NCBI GenBank assembly: GCA_905221605.1
Contig: CAJNDS010002290.1
Location: 671,501-735,500, forward strand
Reading direction: 5' to 3'
DNA length: 64,000 bases
Source of the DNA: Symbiodinium natans
Taxonomy: Eukaryota > Sar > Dinophyceae > Suessiales > Symbiodiniaceae
Shown here piece after piece: positions 31,516 through 42,112 of the stretch; the stretch's first letter is position 1, and every line of letters begins with the position of its first letter. The notes under the pieces were generated by a model. That model worked only from the letters and a program-made list of their open reading frames with translations, searched no databases and had not been told where the DNA came from. Position numbers and translations under genes: made by a program.

Positions 31516-31629
31516 AGGCAGCAGCACGAAGATTCGCTGCGCCCGGGGCAGCTGGAACGGCTAGTTCTCAAAGCTGTGGTCTTGCTTCGATTGGCAGCAG
31601 GATATCTGCAGTTGCTCCTCACCCTCAAT
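31516..31629 (+). CDS. Coding-like exon, helix-rich
   Basis: CTGAG acceptor; frame RQQHEDSLRPGQLERLVLK then AVVLLRLAAGYLQLLLTL. Amphipathic and hydrophobic. Family unknown; minus-strand frames over the same DNA are less convincing. Confidence 0.4.
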
Positions 31630-31651
31630 TAAACCAAAACCCTGAACCCGA

Positions 31652-31780
31652 TTTGTCAGTTCTTCGCGCGAGGGTCTAGAGCTGTGGGCGGCTGGGCTAG
31701 CCGACACATTCTGTGCCCTGAACAAGGGAGGTGCAATAGGGGATCTAGGTGTGACTTCAATACCTGTCATGCCTTCAGTT
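31652..31780 (+). CDS. Coding-like exon ending at a hairpin element
   Basis: FVSSSREGLELWAAGLADTF then CALNKGGAIGDLGVTSIPV. It ends at the family II left half (31780-31845), as if spliced there. The next island (31888-31945, EVDLWDMLLSKELKDRMVQ) could continue the same gene. Confidence 0.45.
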
Positions 31781-31846
31781 TGGGATGTTCCCCCCCCTTA
31801 TACTACCACTCCTGAATAGGGATTCTAATAGGGGAGGGGGATACCA
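31780..31846. mobile_element. Hairpin element, family II, left half
   Basis: TTTGGGATGTTCCCCCCCCT, then ACCACTCCTGAATAGGGATTC. The right half is missing. Confidence 0.55.
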
Positions 31847-32252
31847 TATCCCCAGTAGTCGCGAACGCGAAGCCCTAAAGCCGGAACGCAGAGGTCGACC
31901 TTTGGGACATGCTGCTGTCCAAAGAGTTGAAGGACAGGATGGTTCAGGGTTCGGAGTGTTCGGAGGGTTTAGAGGGTTGAGAGGGTTTTGATGGTTTAGA
32001 GGATTTTGAGGGCTCAGAGGAGGGTTGAGAGGGCTTAGAGGGCTTGGAGGGTTTAGAGTTTCGGGTTTGGGGTTTCGAGCTCGGGGCGCTTTAGGGTTTC
32101 GGGCTTTGCCTAAGGTCTGAGCAGGGAAAACCCGAACGACCTGATCCCTGTTTCAGGCTTTCAACGGAGCTAGGGCCAGGGTAACCCTGAACCCACCCTA
32201 AACCCTAAACCCTAAACCCTGAACTCCAAACCCTAAACCCTACCTTTTTTTA

Positions 32253-32360
32253 GAGGAGCCCGCTGCCACTCCTCTCCTCTCCCGGCCGACAGGAGCGCTC
32301 GAGCGCCGACTTGGACATCGACATCGACTTCCAAGTGGAGGCGCCGGCGTATGAGAGTTA
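32253..32360 (+). CDS. Coding-like exon, acidic
   Basis: QERSSADLDIDIDFQVEAPA, followed by a family I half element (32361-32406). Confidence 0.35.
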
Positions 32361-32644
32361 CCCCTAAGGGTCCATGTACCCATAGAGTATATACTTGGGC
32401 CTTAAGACCCCAGGACCTGAACCCTAAGCCCTCAGCCCTAAACCCTAAACCCTAAACTCCAAGGCATCAAGTTTGGGATGCAGTTCTTGGTAGAGGTGGG
32501 GGGGGGGGGGGGGGGGGGACGCGGGGAGGTAAAACCGGTAGATGCAAGGTGTAGGGCCTCCTGAAGCCGTCCTTCGCCGTAGGCTAGTTCAGGGTTTAGG
32601 GTTTAGGGTTCAGGGTTTAGGGTTTAGGGTTCAGGGTTTAGGGG

Positions 32645-32743
32645 CCTGTGATGGATCGATTCAGCAAGCCGTACTGTGCGCAGGTTGAAGGAGACGTTGA
32701 CGAGCTTGCCGGGAGCCCAGCCACACATTTGAAGCCTTACTCC
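32645..32743 (+). CDS. Coding-like exon abutting a hairpin element
   Basis: VMDRFSKPYCAQVEGDVDEL then AGSPATHLKPYSK, ending exactly where family I begins (CCAAGGGTCCATG). A strong example of an exon/hairpin border. Confidence 0.45.
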
Positions 32744-32880
32744 AAGGGTCCATGTACCTAAATGCTGCAGGGTTTAGGGTTTTAGGTTGAGCGTTTAGGG
32801 TTTTAGGGCCCTGAAGCTACTACAGGAAGCTTTTCAGAGACCCAAGTATATGCCACATAGATACGTGGATCCTTATAGGG
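32741..32880. mobile_element. Hairpin element, family I, with nested telomeric repeat
   Basis: AAGGGTCCATGTACCTAAAT on the left, ACATAGATACGTGGATCCTT on the right, with about 45 bp of TTTAGGG-type DNA inside. Confidence 0.7.
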
Positions 32881-33284
32881 TGAACCCCTGCATCACACCA
32901 TGGTCTTGTCATGCTATGCATGAAACGCAACAATGAGTATCAATGCAGCTGTAAGTCAAAGGGTGTGCATGCTTACCTGTTTGCATATCGTGATGTGTAC
33001 ACACGAAACCCGCCCTTGCTTTTGAAATAGTGTATGATCATGGTCATTTCTTCGTTCGCGCGAGGCCTAGGCTTTGGGGGGCGGGGGGAAAGAGGCAAAA
33101 CCCTCAACCATTAACCTACCACCCATCAAGGTTCAGAAGAACGCATTGACATACCTGGCCCCAAAACATCGCAGGACCTGCAGGACTCTAAGCTCTTCTC
33201 GTAAACGCCCTGGAAGCATTTCAGCTCTTCGGCCGAAGCACCAAACCCTCATCTAGGAGGCCCTGAGCCCTAAACCCTAACCCA

Positions 33285-33425
33285 AACCCCCCTAAACCCC
33301 CCTAAACCCCCCTAAACACCCTAAACCCCCTAAACCCCCCCTAAACCCCCCTAAACTCCCTAAACCCACCTCAACCCCCCTAAACCCCCCTAAACCCCCT
33401 AGACCCCCTAAACCCCCTAAACCCT
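33285..33425 (-). repeat. Expanded-C array (CCCCCCTAAA)n
   Basis: Units of 8 to 10 bases, CCCCCTAAA or CCCCCCTAAA, a C-expanded telomeric variant. Confidence 0.9.
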
Positions 33426-33461
33426 ACACCCTGAACCCTGAATGTTGAACCCTGTTGTTAC

Positions 33462-33509
33462 ATGAAGGTCCTGCTGGAACCGCGCATGGCCGAGGCAGGT
33501 GGCATTTAG
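33462..33509 (+). CDS. Very short open frame
   Basis: ATG then KVLLEPRMAEAGGI and a stop. Coding-like but only 15 codons. Confidence 0.2.
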   Translation: MKVLLEPRMAEAGGI

Positions 33510-33835
33510 TGTTGGGGTTGGGTTCAGGGTAGGGTTTAGGGTTTAGGGTTTAGGGTTTGGGGTTTAGGGTTTAGGGTTTAGGGTTTAGGGTTCAGGGTTC
33601 AGGGTTCAGGGTTCAGGTTCTGAATGAACCCTAAGCGGGGTTCGGTCCCGAACATGTTGGGAGCAGGAAGCCCTGAGCCAAAAACCCCGAAGTAAGGCTG
33701 AAGCCTGAAACCCTAAACCCCAAACCCGAAACCCGAAACCTTAAACCCTAAACCCTATACTCTAAACCCTAAACCCTAAACCCCAAACCCCAAACCCCAA
33801 ACCCCAAACCCTAAACCCTAAACCCTAAACCTTAA

Positions 33836-33904
33836 GCCAGCCAGGCAAACTCCAAGTGGAAGCTTCCCATCGACTGTCCTGGTGCCAAGGCCGTGCTTCA
33901 CTGA
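33836..33904 (+). CDS. Terminal-exon-like island, unknown
   Basis: ASQANSKWKLPIDCPGAKAV then a stop, right after an array. Confidence 0.35.
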   Translation, partial: ASQANSKWKLPIDCPGAKAVLH

Positions 33905-33983
33905 AGACACAAGCAGTGGTTAGGGGTTTAGGGTTTGGGGTTTAGGGTTTAGGGTTTGGGGTTTAGGGTTTAGGGTTTAGGGT

Positions 33984-34210
33984 TCTTTGTGGTGCTTTAC
34001 TCTAACTTTAGATCCTTAGCCTTTTTGGGTTTATTGGGTTTCTTAAGAAGGCAGCGAAAAGTTTGATTGTTTACTACCCTCCTAAGTGCTGCCAAGGATT
34101 CAGTAGGGAATTTGGGAGTCAGGTTTCTCACCAACTGCTTTCAAGAGTTAGTGTATGTAGGGATAAGGCACCTAAACTCCTCAATTCCTTGTAGCGCTTT
34201 CTTAAGGTTG
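33984..34210. repeat. Dispersed repeat (TTCTTTGTGGTGCTTTACT unit), copy 1
   Basis: About 120 bp shared with 35651-35770 at high identity, including TCCTTAGCCTTTTTGGGT and GTGCTGCCAAGG/GTGCAGCCAAGA. Confidence 0.7.
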
Positions 34211-34616
34211 TGCTTTTTGGGGGGGTTTTTGGTGTTAGGGTTTAGGGTTTAGGGTTTAGGGTTTGGGGTTTAGGGTTTAGGGTTTGGGGTTTAGGGTTTA
34301 GGGTGTAGGGGCTTTGCGGTGTTTAGGATGCAAGGTGCTGCGCTTGGGGTTCGGGGCTGTGGGGTGTTGAGGGCCTTTGGGTGCCGGAGCTGTCGGACTG
34401 CAAGACTTGAATGACGGCTCACGCCGTCCTACAGGGTTTCGCGTATTTGGGGTTTAGGGCTAGGGTTTAGGGTTTAGGGCTAGGGTTTAGGGCTAGGGTT
34501 TAGGGGTTTGGCGTCTAAAGCCTTGACTGATGACATTCCGAAGCACACTACAGAGAAGCCCTAGACATGTGAGCGGCCTTTGGTATTCATTAGGGACTTA
34601 GGGGCTCAAGCTTGGG

Positions 34617-34798
34617 GTTTAGGGTTTAGGGTTTAGGGTTTAGGGTTTAGGGTTTAGGGTTTAGGGTTTAGGGTTTAGGGTTTAGGGTTTAGGGTTTAGG
34701 GTTAGGGTTTAGGGTTTAGGGTTTAGGGTTTAGGGTTTAGGGTTTAGGGTTTAGGGTTTAGGGTTTAGGGTTTAGGGTTTAGGGTTTAGGGTTTAGGG
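34617..34798 (+). repeat. Longest telomere-like array, about 180 bp
   Basis: Roughly 26 TTTAGGG heptamers, with one unit short by one T. Confidence 0.97.
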
Positions 34799-35218
34799 CC
34801 AGCGCTGGTATCCAAACGTTGCTCAGGGCTTTTTGAGCGTAAGCATTAGGGAGTGGTAACAAGTAGAAGTCCAAAAAATGTTCACAGGGTGCAAGTCTCC
34901 CTCCCTAAGCACATCAGGGTTAAGGATTTCCGGTTTAGGGTTTAGGGTCCAGCAACCTTATATGGGCTTTTCCAAACAAGTTTTAGTTTCAAACAGAGTA
35001 AACTTCGCTCCGTTCCTCTCCACTTAGGTTGCAGCTTGCACGTGGGCAGGTCCGTTGTCGGGCAGCCAGAACCCCAAACCCTAACCCGAAATCACCCTAA
35101 ACCCTACATCCTAAAACCCTTTATCCTCAACCCTAAGCCCTAAACCTCCAACCCTGAACCCCAAACCCGAAACCCTAAACCCTGAACCCTAAACCCTAAA
35201 CCCTAAATCCCCTCAAAG

Positions 35219-35333
35219 CAGGGGCGGAGCATCATCTGGGGAGGGCAATCCCAACCTGTTGAGGTTGGGCTCCAGCTGCTGAGGCGGCTTTGTTATCCAA
35301 CCTGGGGAGTGCGCACGAACCTTCAAACTTGTG
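35219..35333 (+). CDS. Coding-like exon, unknown
   Basis: SIIWGGQSQPVEVGLQLLRR then LCYPTWGVRTNLQ, ending at GTG/GTATGT. Array-free. Confidence 0.4.
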
Positions 35334-35628
35334 GTATGTTTAGGGTTTAGGGCTAGGGTTTAGGGCCAGGGTTTAGGGCTAGGGTTTAGGGCTGGGGTTT
35401 AGGGGTGTGATTCAGGGTGTAGTAAGGCTTTAGGGCTCAAGGTTTGAGGTGTAGTCCGGGTTGGGTTTGAAGGTGTAATCCGGGTTTGGGGTTTTAGGGT
35501 CTTATGCCCTAGATGCATGTAGGAGCATCTCCTTTCGGGGTATGTTTGGGTACCCCTATTGGATAACACACCCCATCTGCCTTGGGCAGTAGAAGCATCC
35601 GATTCACATGCTTAAGGACTACTTGGAG

Positions 35629-35853
35629 GTTCAGGGTACTTGTCACCCCAGTTCTTTGTGGTGCTTTACTGTAACCTTAGATCCTTAGCCTTTTTGGGTG
35701 TATTGGGTTTCTTAATAAGGCACCTAAACTTTTCATTTATAGCCACCCTTCTGAGTGCAGCCAAGAGTTGTTCCGGTACTCATGAGCCCCGTTCAAGTCC
35801 TCCAAGTAGGTTATGAGTGGACTAATCGTTCCATGAACCTCCAAGTACCTCTT
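35629..35853. mobile_element. Family III-like element carrying the dispersed repeat
   Basis: ACTTGGAGGTTCAGGGTACTT at the left and CATGAACCTCCAAGTACC at the right form the ends; the 35651-35770 unit is inside. This suggests the dispersed repeat is the body of a larger family III element. Confidence 0.5.
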
Positions 35854-36466
35854 GCTGCGCATTTTGGCGTAGGATCTCGGGACCAGTCCTGCAACCCAAA
35901 ATCAGCTCGTTGGACTTACAAGGTTCAATTCCGCAAAAGAGGAGGTACATCGAACAGAGGCCCTCAAAATAATTACTCCAATCCTGACTATAGGTACCCA
36001 TCTATTTTTTGGTGAAGCCCCCCATGTCAAGAAACCATGGAAAGTCATAAACGTATAGCAGACTCTGTAGAAGGGCGATTGCAGGCCTCTAACCTGAGAG
36101 GCGCCGCAATGATACACACTGGACATATACCTTTACCTGTATCTATATGGTCCCTGAATATGGCCCCTTGATTTCTTTGAAGTGGTCGTGTAACTAGCGA
36201 CGACTGTAGTACTGTAGTACCTCTGGTTTTCCTTAGAGCGATTTTGGGGGTTCAGGTGTAATTAGGCCAGACAATGAGTTGGATCCTGCTTCAAAGCTCG
36301 TGCTTACATGTAGGGTTATAATCGCTAGACAGCTTACCTTGTCGCCTCGAGTTCAGGTTCTTAAAACTTGTGTGTAATGGGGCTCTCAGCACTCACTGGC
36401 TTAGGGTGTATGGATGATGTGAATTTTGAGTCAGGGTTTGGGGTTTAGGGTTTTGGGGTTTAGGGT

Positions 36467-36865
36467 TTAAGGTTTATTGCAGTTTAGGGTGTAGGGTTCA
36501 GGGCAATCCCTCCAAATCACGTCATTCTGCTGCGGCAGCTCTTGCGGCAGGACATACACGGCTGAGTTCACTTTGCCGGATAAAGCTGTCTCGCCCTCAG
36601 AGTTAACCTTTGGTGCCTTGAGGGTCTCCTCGAAGGGGGCCCATGCAAAACTACCCCTACACCACACTCTCAAACCATAAAAGCTACTTAAGTATCCCAA
36701 TCCTGGCGCACCCTGGACCCTCAAGCCTAAACCCAGTTGCTCTCGAAGCCGCCTGGCCCACTGCTTTGAGCTGAGGCACCTCAGGTTCCAACGACAACTC
36801 TCACAGGGGCGCCCGAATGAAAAGTCAGAAGTTGGATTGGTCTCCCTGAACCCTACAACATACAC
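36467..36865 (-). CDS. Minus-strand open frame, unknown
   Basis: 132 codons; FGRPCESCRWNLRCLSSKQW near the N-terminus and ETLKAPKVNSEGETALSGK later. The middle contains telomere-like words, so only parts may be coding. Confidence 0.3.
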   Translation of the reverse strand: MYVVGFRETNPTSDFSFGRPCESCRWNLRCLSSKQWARRLREQLGLGLRVQGAPGLGYLSSFYGLRVWCRGSFAWAPFEETLKAPKVNSEGETALSGKVNSAVYVLPQELPQQNDVIWRDCPEPYTLNCNKP

Positions 36866-36904
36866 CCCTAAAAAGCCTTAGACCCTATGACCCCCACAGC
36901 CCTA

Positions 36905-37200
36905 CATGGGACTCTATGTACGTAGAGCTTCGTAGCAACTACCCATTAAGTCGTAGGTATAACTCGTAAATTTGTCGGCAAAGAGAATCCCAGGCAAACC
37001 GTTGCAAGCCCTAAGCCCAAACCCTATAAACCCCATAAACCCCGTAAACACTATCCACCCTATAAACCCTGCAAACCCTGTGTTCCGTATACACCCTATT
37101 TCCCTCAACCCGGCCCTAAACCCTCAATATAAACCCTAAACCCCAAACCCTAAACCCTAAACCCTAAACCCTAAACCCTAAAAACCCTAAAAACCCACAC
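36905..37200 (-). repeat. Degenerate then regular CCCTAAA array
   Basis: CCTATAAACCC words, then heptamers at 37126-37185. No gene. Confidence 0.75.
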
Positions 37201-37366
37201 AGCCCTAAACCTTTGCAAGCCCTGAGAATGACCCAAGCTGAGGGCGCCTCATGGCTTGGCATCCAGGTCCGGCTGGGTTTGGTAGGAAGAAGGGTTTCGG
37301 GTTTCGGGTTTCGGGTTTAGGGTTTAGGGTTTAGGGTTTAGGGTTTAGGGTTTAGGGTTTAGGATA

Positions 37367-37452
37367 TTCTCCATGTTCAGGCGCGTGAAGGGAAGCCACC
37401 TTGACCTGACGGATCAGTGGGACCCCATTTTTTGCACAAGGGCTCGAGAACC
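37367..37452 (+). CDS. Coding-like exon, unknown
   Basis: FSMFRRVKGSHLDLTDQWDP and IFCTRARE, immediately after a TTTAGGG array. Confidence 0.4.
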
Positions 37453-38071
37453 TAAGCCCGAAACCCAAACCCGGATTCGTTGCGTGGGGGTTCGGGTTGT
37501 GGCTGTCGCCTTTAACCCCATACATCCGACACCCTAAACCCGAATCCCTCAACCCTAAACCATAAACCCTGCACCCGAAGCCCTGAACTCTCAGAGTTCG
37601 GGCTTAGAGTTGGTGTACCTCAGGATTGCGCATTGCCGAGTTCCGTTTGTATACAAAGACGACGGAATGCGAAGTGTCCACAGGGTAGGGGGTTGATGCA
37701 GGGTTAAGGGTTCAACGGTGAAGTGATTCGAGTTCGTAGGAGTTGGGGTTTCGGGTTTAGGGGCAACAGCGTGGTGGATGGTCTTTTGGGCCAACTATTT
37801 TGCAACCACCGGCTTCAGTTGTCCTTGAAGCTTTGGAGTTTCGGCTTGGGGTGTGGGGTTTCATTCTGTTAAAGATTTTCGAAGTCCGTCAGGCTTTCTG
37901 GGTTTGAGGGAAGTTTCGGGTTCCGTTATAGGGCCGGTTCAGGGCTGAAATGTTGTAGGAGATGGGTGATGGGGGTTTGCGAAAAAAGGGGACCCCCAAT
38001 ATATACCCCTAAATGGTAGGATTCCCTAATAAGAAGCACCCCAAAAAGGTGCCCCTAATTTTGGACACCCC

Positions 38072-38290
38072 CATATGAAGCAGGGTTTATATAGCCTTTC
38101 TTGGTGAGTGTGTAGAAGGTTCCTTTTGGTGTCCTTTTGGGCTACAAGAACTCTAAACCCTGCTCCATATGAAGCAGGGTATATATTTCCGTTTTTGGTG
38201 AGTGTAAATAAGGTTCCTTGTTAATATTGGCGTGTATAATTATACTTGGTGGCCTCTTGGGATACAAGAAATATAAACCCTGCTCCATAT
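38072..38290. mobile_element. Two tandem copies of a palindromic element
   Basis: Copies 38072-38170 and 38165-38290 each start ATATGAAGCAGGGT and end AAACCCTGCTCCATAT, sharing CTCCATATGAAG at the join. Internal TTTTGGTGAGTGT and AAGGTTCCTT are conserved. Confidence 0.75.
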
Positions 38291-38311
38291 CCCTTCAAGT
38301 GCCTTTTGCAG

Positions 38312-38387
38312 GTCGAGGCCCGGGCGCCCCCTTCTGAGGGCAGCGAGGCAGGCTTGTGCGGCACTCTCGCCCTGAAAGGATTGGAAG
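38312..38387 (+). CDS. Coding-like exon with good splice borders
   Basis: TTGCAG acceptor and GAAG/GTATCC donor; VEARAPPSEGSEAGLCGTLA then LKGLE. Confidence 0.4.
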
Positions 38388-38520
38388 GTATCCCCTTGGG
38401 TTTAGGGTTTAGGGTTTAGGGTTTAGGGTTTGGGGTTTAGGGTTTGGGGTTTGGGGTTTGGGGTTTGGGGTTTGGGGTTTAGGGTTTAGTGTCCCCCCTC
38501 CCCACCACGGCCCTGATGTA

Positions 38521-38601
38521 CTAAGTAAAGCTCATGAGAACACGAGCAAGGCATTTCCTACGACCCCGTTTTCGGGCCGCCCTGCACTTATAGTAGAAGC
38601 G
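38521..38601 (+). CDS. Coding-like exon, unknown
   Basis: LSKAHENTSKAFPTTPFSGR then PALIVEA, ending at GCG/GTTTAGGG, so an array begins at the donor. Confidence 0.4.
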
Positions 38602-38704
38602 GTTTAGGGTTTAGGGTTTAGGGTTTAGGGTTTAGGGTTTAGGGTTTAGGATATAGGATCTAGGGTTTAGGACCAACAAGTCGGAAACTCAGTAGCCTCA
38701 ATCC

Positions 38705-38929
38705 CTAAGAGTGAAGTATAGGGAGTCCCAGCACTAGTTGTCCTTTAAAAAGGTTTCCAACTGTTCGTTCCAACTTTTTGGGGGTTGACTGTATGGCTCT
38801 GAAACGTAAGCCTCTTTGAGGTCCCTTAGAACTGCACTGGGGGTCGGCTGCTTTGGCCTCAGAGCTTTCGGATTTTGTCTCGGAGAATCGGGGCCTGTCA
38901 GGCGTCGCTTTGGCTCGTGGTTTCCCCAT
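38705..38929 (-). CDS. Minus-strand open frame, unknown
   Basis: 74 codons from ATG: MGKPRAKATPDRPRFSETK, then a Ser/Glu/Ala-rich part and FRAIQSTPKKLERTVGNLF. Array-free. Function unknown. Confidence 0.35.
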   Translation of the reverse strand: MGKPRAKATPDRPRFSETKSESSEAKAADPQCSSKGPQRGLRFRAIQSTPKKLERTVGNLFKGQLVLGLPILHS

Positions 38930-39072
38930 GCTGGGCTTGGGGCTAATTCTTCCCTTGCAGGGCTTAGGGATGTAGAGGCTTAGGAGTTTAGGAGTTCAGC
39001 GGTTGAGGGGTTGAGGGGGTGAGGGGTGGGGTTTAGGGGGTTTAGGGTCTTAGGGGTTTAGGGGTTTAGGGT

Positions 39073-39148
39073 GTCACATTCAGCTCCAGTAGCTGACCGG
39101 TTGGTGCGATCTCTCCACAAGCACGACGTCTACCAAGACTGGCGGCCC
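39073..39148 (+). CDS. Coding-like exon, unknown
   Basis: HSAPVADR then LVRSLHKHDVYQDWRP. Confidence 0.35.
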
Positions 39149-39849
39149 CAAACCCATGTTTCTAAACCCTGAACCCTACCTAAACCCTAAACCCTAGACC
39201 CTAGACCCTAGACCCCAGACCCTAGACCCTAGACCCTAGACCAGGAAGACTGGTGGCCAGCACATTTGGGGGGGCGGGGGGTCGGGGGGGTTGGTACCCA
39301 AAGCCCCACGCTCTGGACAAATGTACTGTCACGGAGATTCAAGTCCCAGCAAAGGGACTATAATATAGGGGGCTTTTTTTTTGTGGGGGGGGGGGGGGTG
39401 GGTGGGATTACAATATAGTTAATTATGAAGGGACCATAAGGGAATACTATTAGTAACGATTCCGACCCTTATAATTAAAAAAACCCTCAACCTTATGGGG
39501 TTTTAGGGTTGGGATTTTAGGTTTTAGGCTTTAGGGTTCAGGGTTCTAGGGGTTTAGGGTTCAATGTTTAGGCCATAATGTTTCAACAGCCCTTTCATGC
39601 GACAGGTGGTGTTTCGGGGTGAAGCCCGCCTGCCACTCACAACAGGCCGGACGCTCTTAACCTTACTAGCCCGAAACCTTAAACCCTAAAACCCTAAACC
39701 TTAAACCCTAAACCCTCAGCCCTGAACCCTCAACCCTACCTTCGAACTTAAGCCGGCTCTCCCCAGGAAAATCCGAAGAGCTTTTAAGCTTTGAGGCTTA
39801 GTGTTTAGGGTTTAGGATGTATGGTTTTAGGGTTTTTTGGGGGGGCTTT

Positions 39850-40054
39850 GGGGCTGAGGGTTGCGGTGGGTTCTTGCGCCTCTAAGAGTTCCATCTTTGT
39901 GCCTGCTGGGAAGATGATCGGCAGCCAGACTGCGTCAATGGTCAATCTTTGCTTGCATGCGAAGACACGACGATTTGCTTGCATGCGAAGACACGACAAT
40001 TCAATGAAAGGATTAGCATGGGAAGAGACACTTGAAGCTAAATTTGCCTCTCAC
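39850..40054 (+). CDS. Coding-like exon ending at a hairpin element
   Basis: SKSSIFVPAGKMIGSQTASM then a direct 25-bp repeat (TTGCATGCGAAGACACGAC twice) and KGLAWEETLEAKFASHLGC. It ends where family II starts at 40054. A minus-strand frame is also open. Confidence 0.35.
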
Positions 40055-40118
40055 TTGGGATGTTCCCCCTTATACTAACAGTCCTTAATCGGGATTCTAA
40101 TAGGGGGTACTAGTTGTA
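40054..40118. mobile_element. Hairpin element, family II, left half
   Basis: CTTGGGATGTTCCCCCTTAT, ACAGTCCTTAATCGGGATTC, then GGGGGTACTAG. The right arm is absent. Confidence 0.6.
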
Positions 40119-40530
40119 CTCCCTCAGCTGGTTGACTCACTGAGTGTAAGCCGACTTGAATTGCTTCTGGGGCTCTTGCTGTGGCTGTAGGATGGACATT
40201 CGCTTTTGGGGAATTTCGGGGTTTCGGGCATTGCAACAGGGTCGACGGTTCCTCTTGCGGTTGAAGATGGGGTTTCGGGTTTAGGGTTTAGGGTGTGGGG
40301 TTTAGGGTTTAGGGTTTAGGGTTTCGGGTTTAGGGTTTAGGGGTTTCGAGTTTAGCGTCTGGAGGTTTGGGCTTCGGGGTTCTTTCGGGCTTCAGGGTTC
40401 CAGGACCCTTGGGGGCGTTTTAAAGGGGTACAGGCAGGGTTTAGGGTTTAGGGTTTAGGGTTTGTGGTTTGGGGTTTGGGGTTTAGGGTTTAGGGTTTAG
40501 GGCTTAGGGCTTAGGGTTTAGGGTTTAGCA

Positions 40531-40734
40531 ATGTTGCAGTGCGAAACGCCGCTGGCAGATTGGCCACCGGCTGCGACGCTGCAGAGCCAGGCCTCCGACG
40601 AGAGGCGGCCGCAGCCAGGGTTTTACTTGGCGGATCGGGGAGTTCGTAAGCTCTTCAAGCAGATTTTGCAGCGATTCTGCTTACAACAGGCTCATGGCCG
40701 CCATAGTCATAGGTTGATACGGGCCCTAACTTAA
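40531..40734 (+). CDS. Coding-like exon, unknown
   Basis: 67 codons and a stop: MLQCETPLADWPPAATLQS and RGVRKLFKQILQRFCLQQAH. Starts 2 bases after an array. Family unknown. Confidence 0.4.
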   Translation: MLQCETPLADWPPAATLQSQASDERRPQPGFYLADRGVRKLFKQILQRFCLQQAHGRHSHRLIRALT

Positions 40735-41263
40735 GAATATCGTATCTGAGCAAGGTCCCTGAATGATAGTTCTACAGTCAGCCGTTAATACAGCGAGTTG
40801 GGCGGTGGGGGGGGGGGGGGTACCCTCCCTCCATCAACCTTCGTACCTTGAAGGCGCCAACTTTCTTTCCCCCTATATCACCCGCCTAAACCCTCCTAAA
40901 CCCTGCAGCCTACACCCTAAACCCTAAACCCCAATACCCTCCCCTCCTGGGTCTCCTCGCAGCTCGGCGTTCCTCAAAGGCTTCGCCCGGGCCAGGGCCC
41001 CGACCTGCGTCTAGGGTCTAGGGTTTAGGGCTTAAGTGAGTAGATGGGGTCTAGGGCTTAGGGTTTAGGGTTTGGGGTCTGGGTTTAGGGTTTGGGGTTT
41101 AGGGTTTAGCATTTCGGGAAGTATTCTGAAGCAAGGGGGCCTAACAGGGCCAAGTAGCATAAAACAACAGCCCTTAATCCCCAAACCCCAAACCCCAAAC
41201 CCTAAACCCTAAGCCTAAACCCTAAATCCTAAACCCTAAACCCCAAACCCCAAACCCTAAACC

Positions 41264-41344
41264 ATGGATTCTCCAAAGGAGCCCAACCCTGCATACGATC
41301 AAAGCGAGACCACCCACTTGGGGGCCGAGGGGCTGAGGCTTTGA
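41264..41344 (+). CDS. Short open frame, possible first exon
   Basis: ATG then DSPKEPNPAYDQSETTHLG and AEGLRL, stop. Preceded by an array and followed after a short gap by another array. Confidence 0.35.
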   Translation: MDSPKEPNPAYDQSETTHLGAEGLRL

Positions 41345-41365
41345 GGCTTTCTCCCTCAGACTAGG

Positions 41366-41416
41366 GTTTAGGGTTTAGGGTTTAGGGTTTAGGGTTTAGG
41401 GTTTAGGGTTTAGGGT

Positions 41417-41483
<67 letters not shown>

Positions 41484-41489
41484 GGTTAG
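41366..41489 (+). repeat. Telomeric array turning into a (TTGAGGG)n array
   Basis: Seven TTTAGGG units, then about eleven TTGAGGG units with no other change: a homogenised variant. Confidence 0.95.
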
Positions 41490-41649
41490 GGTGCTATTTC
41501 GGGTTTTGGGTCTAAGCCCTAAACCCTTCAGGGTATAAGGCTTATTGTGGTCTGTGCCAAGAATCCTGCATGGAAAGCCATTGAATCTTCAAATCCTCCC
41601 TTTAGGACCCCCATGGTTGCATGTTTTCTGTTCCATGTTTATTAGTGCT

Positions 41650-41712
41650 CGGCTCCCCTACACTGGCCCAGTTAAACAAAAAGGGGGTCTTTCCTAGGTT
41701 ACAGGGGGATCA
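41650..41712 (+). mobile_element. Introner-like fragment
   Basis: AAACAAAAAGGGGGTCTTTCCTAGG resembles the right half of the introner-like elements at 12156 and 16769. Confidence 0.35.
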
Positions 41713-41828
41713 ATCTAAACCCTAAACCCTAACCCTAAACCCTATACCCTAAACCCTAAATCCCAAGCCCGAAACCCCAAACCCTAAACCCTAAACCCTT
41801 TCAGGTACCACTCTTTCCCCTCGGGAGC

Positions 41829-41888
41829 GGCAGGGCAGCAACCGAGATCACGGAGCTAGCACAAGGTGCGTTCACGCAAGGCTTCCAG
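41829..41888 (+). CDS. Coding-like exon, unknown
   Basis: RAATEITELAQGAFTQGFQ then a CAG/GTGCCC donor followed by an array. Confidence 0.35.
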
Positions 41889-42112
41889 GTGCCCCTAAAC
41901 CCTAAACCCTAAATCCTAAACCCTAAACCCTCAACCCTCAACCCTAAACCCTGAACCCTGAACCCTGAACCCTAAACCCGACCTAAACCCTAATCCTGGC
42001 ACTGCATGCCCGAACGCCTTCGTACTTCGGGTGGTTAGGGTCTTGCTGTAGGGTGACTTGGGTAGAGCCTGGTAGCGTGGTTCACAGCACGAAGTGCTTT
42101 TTGCGAGGACCC

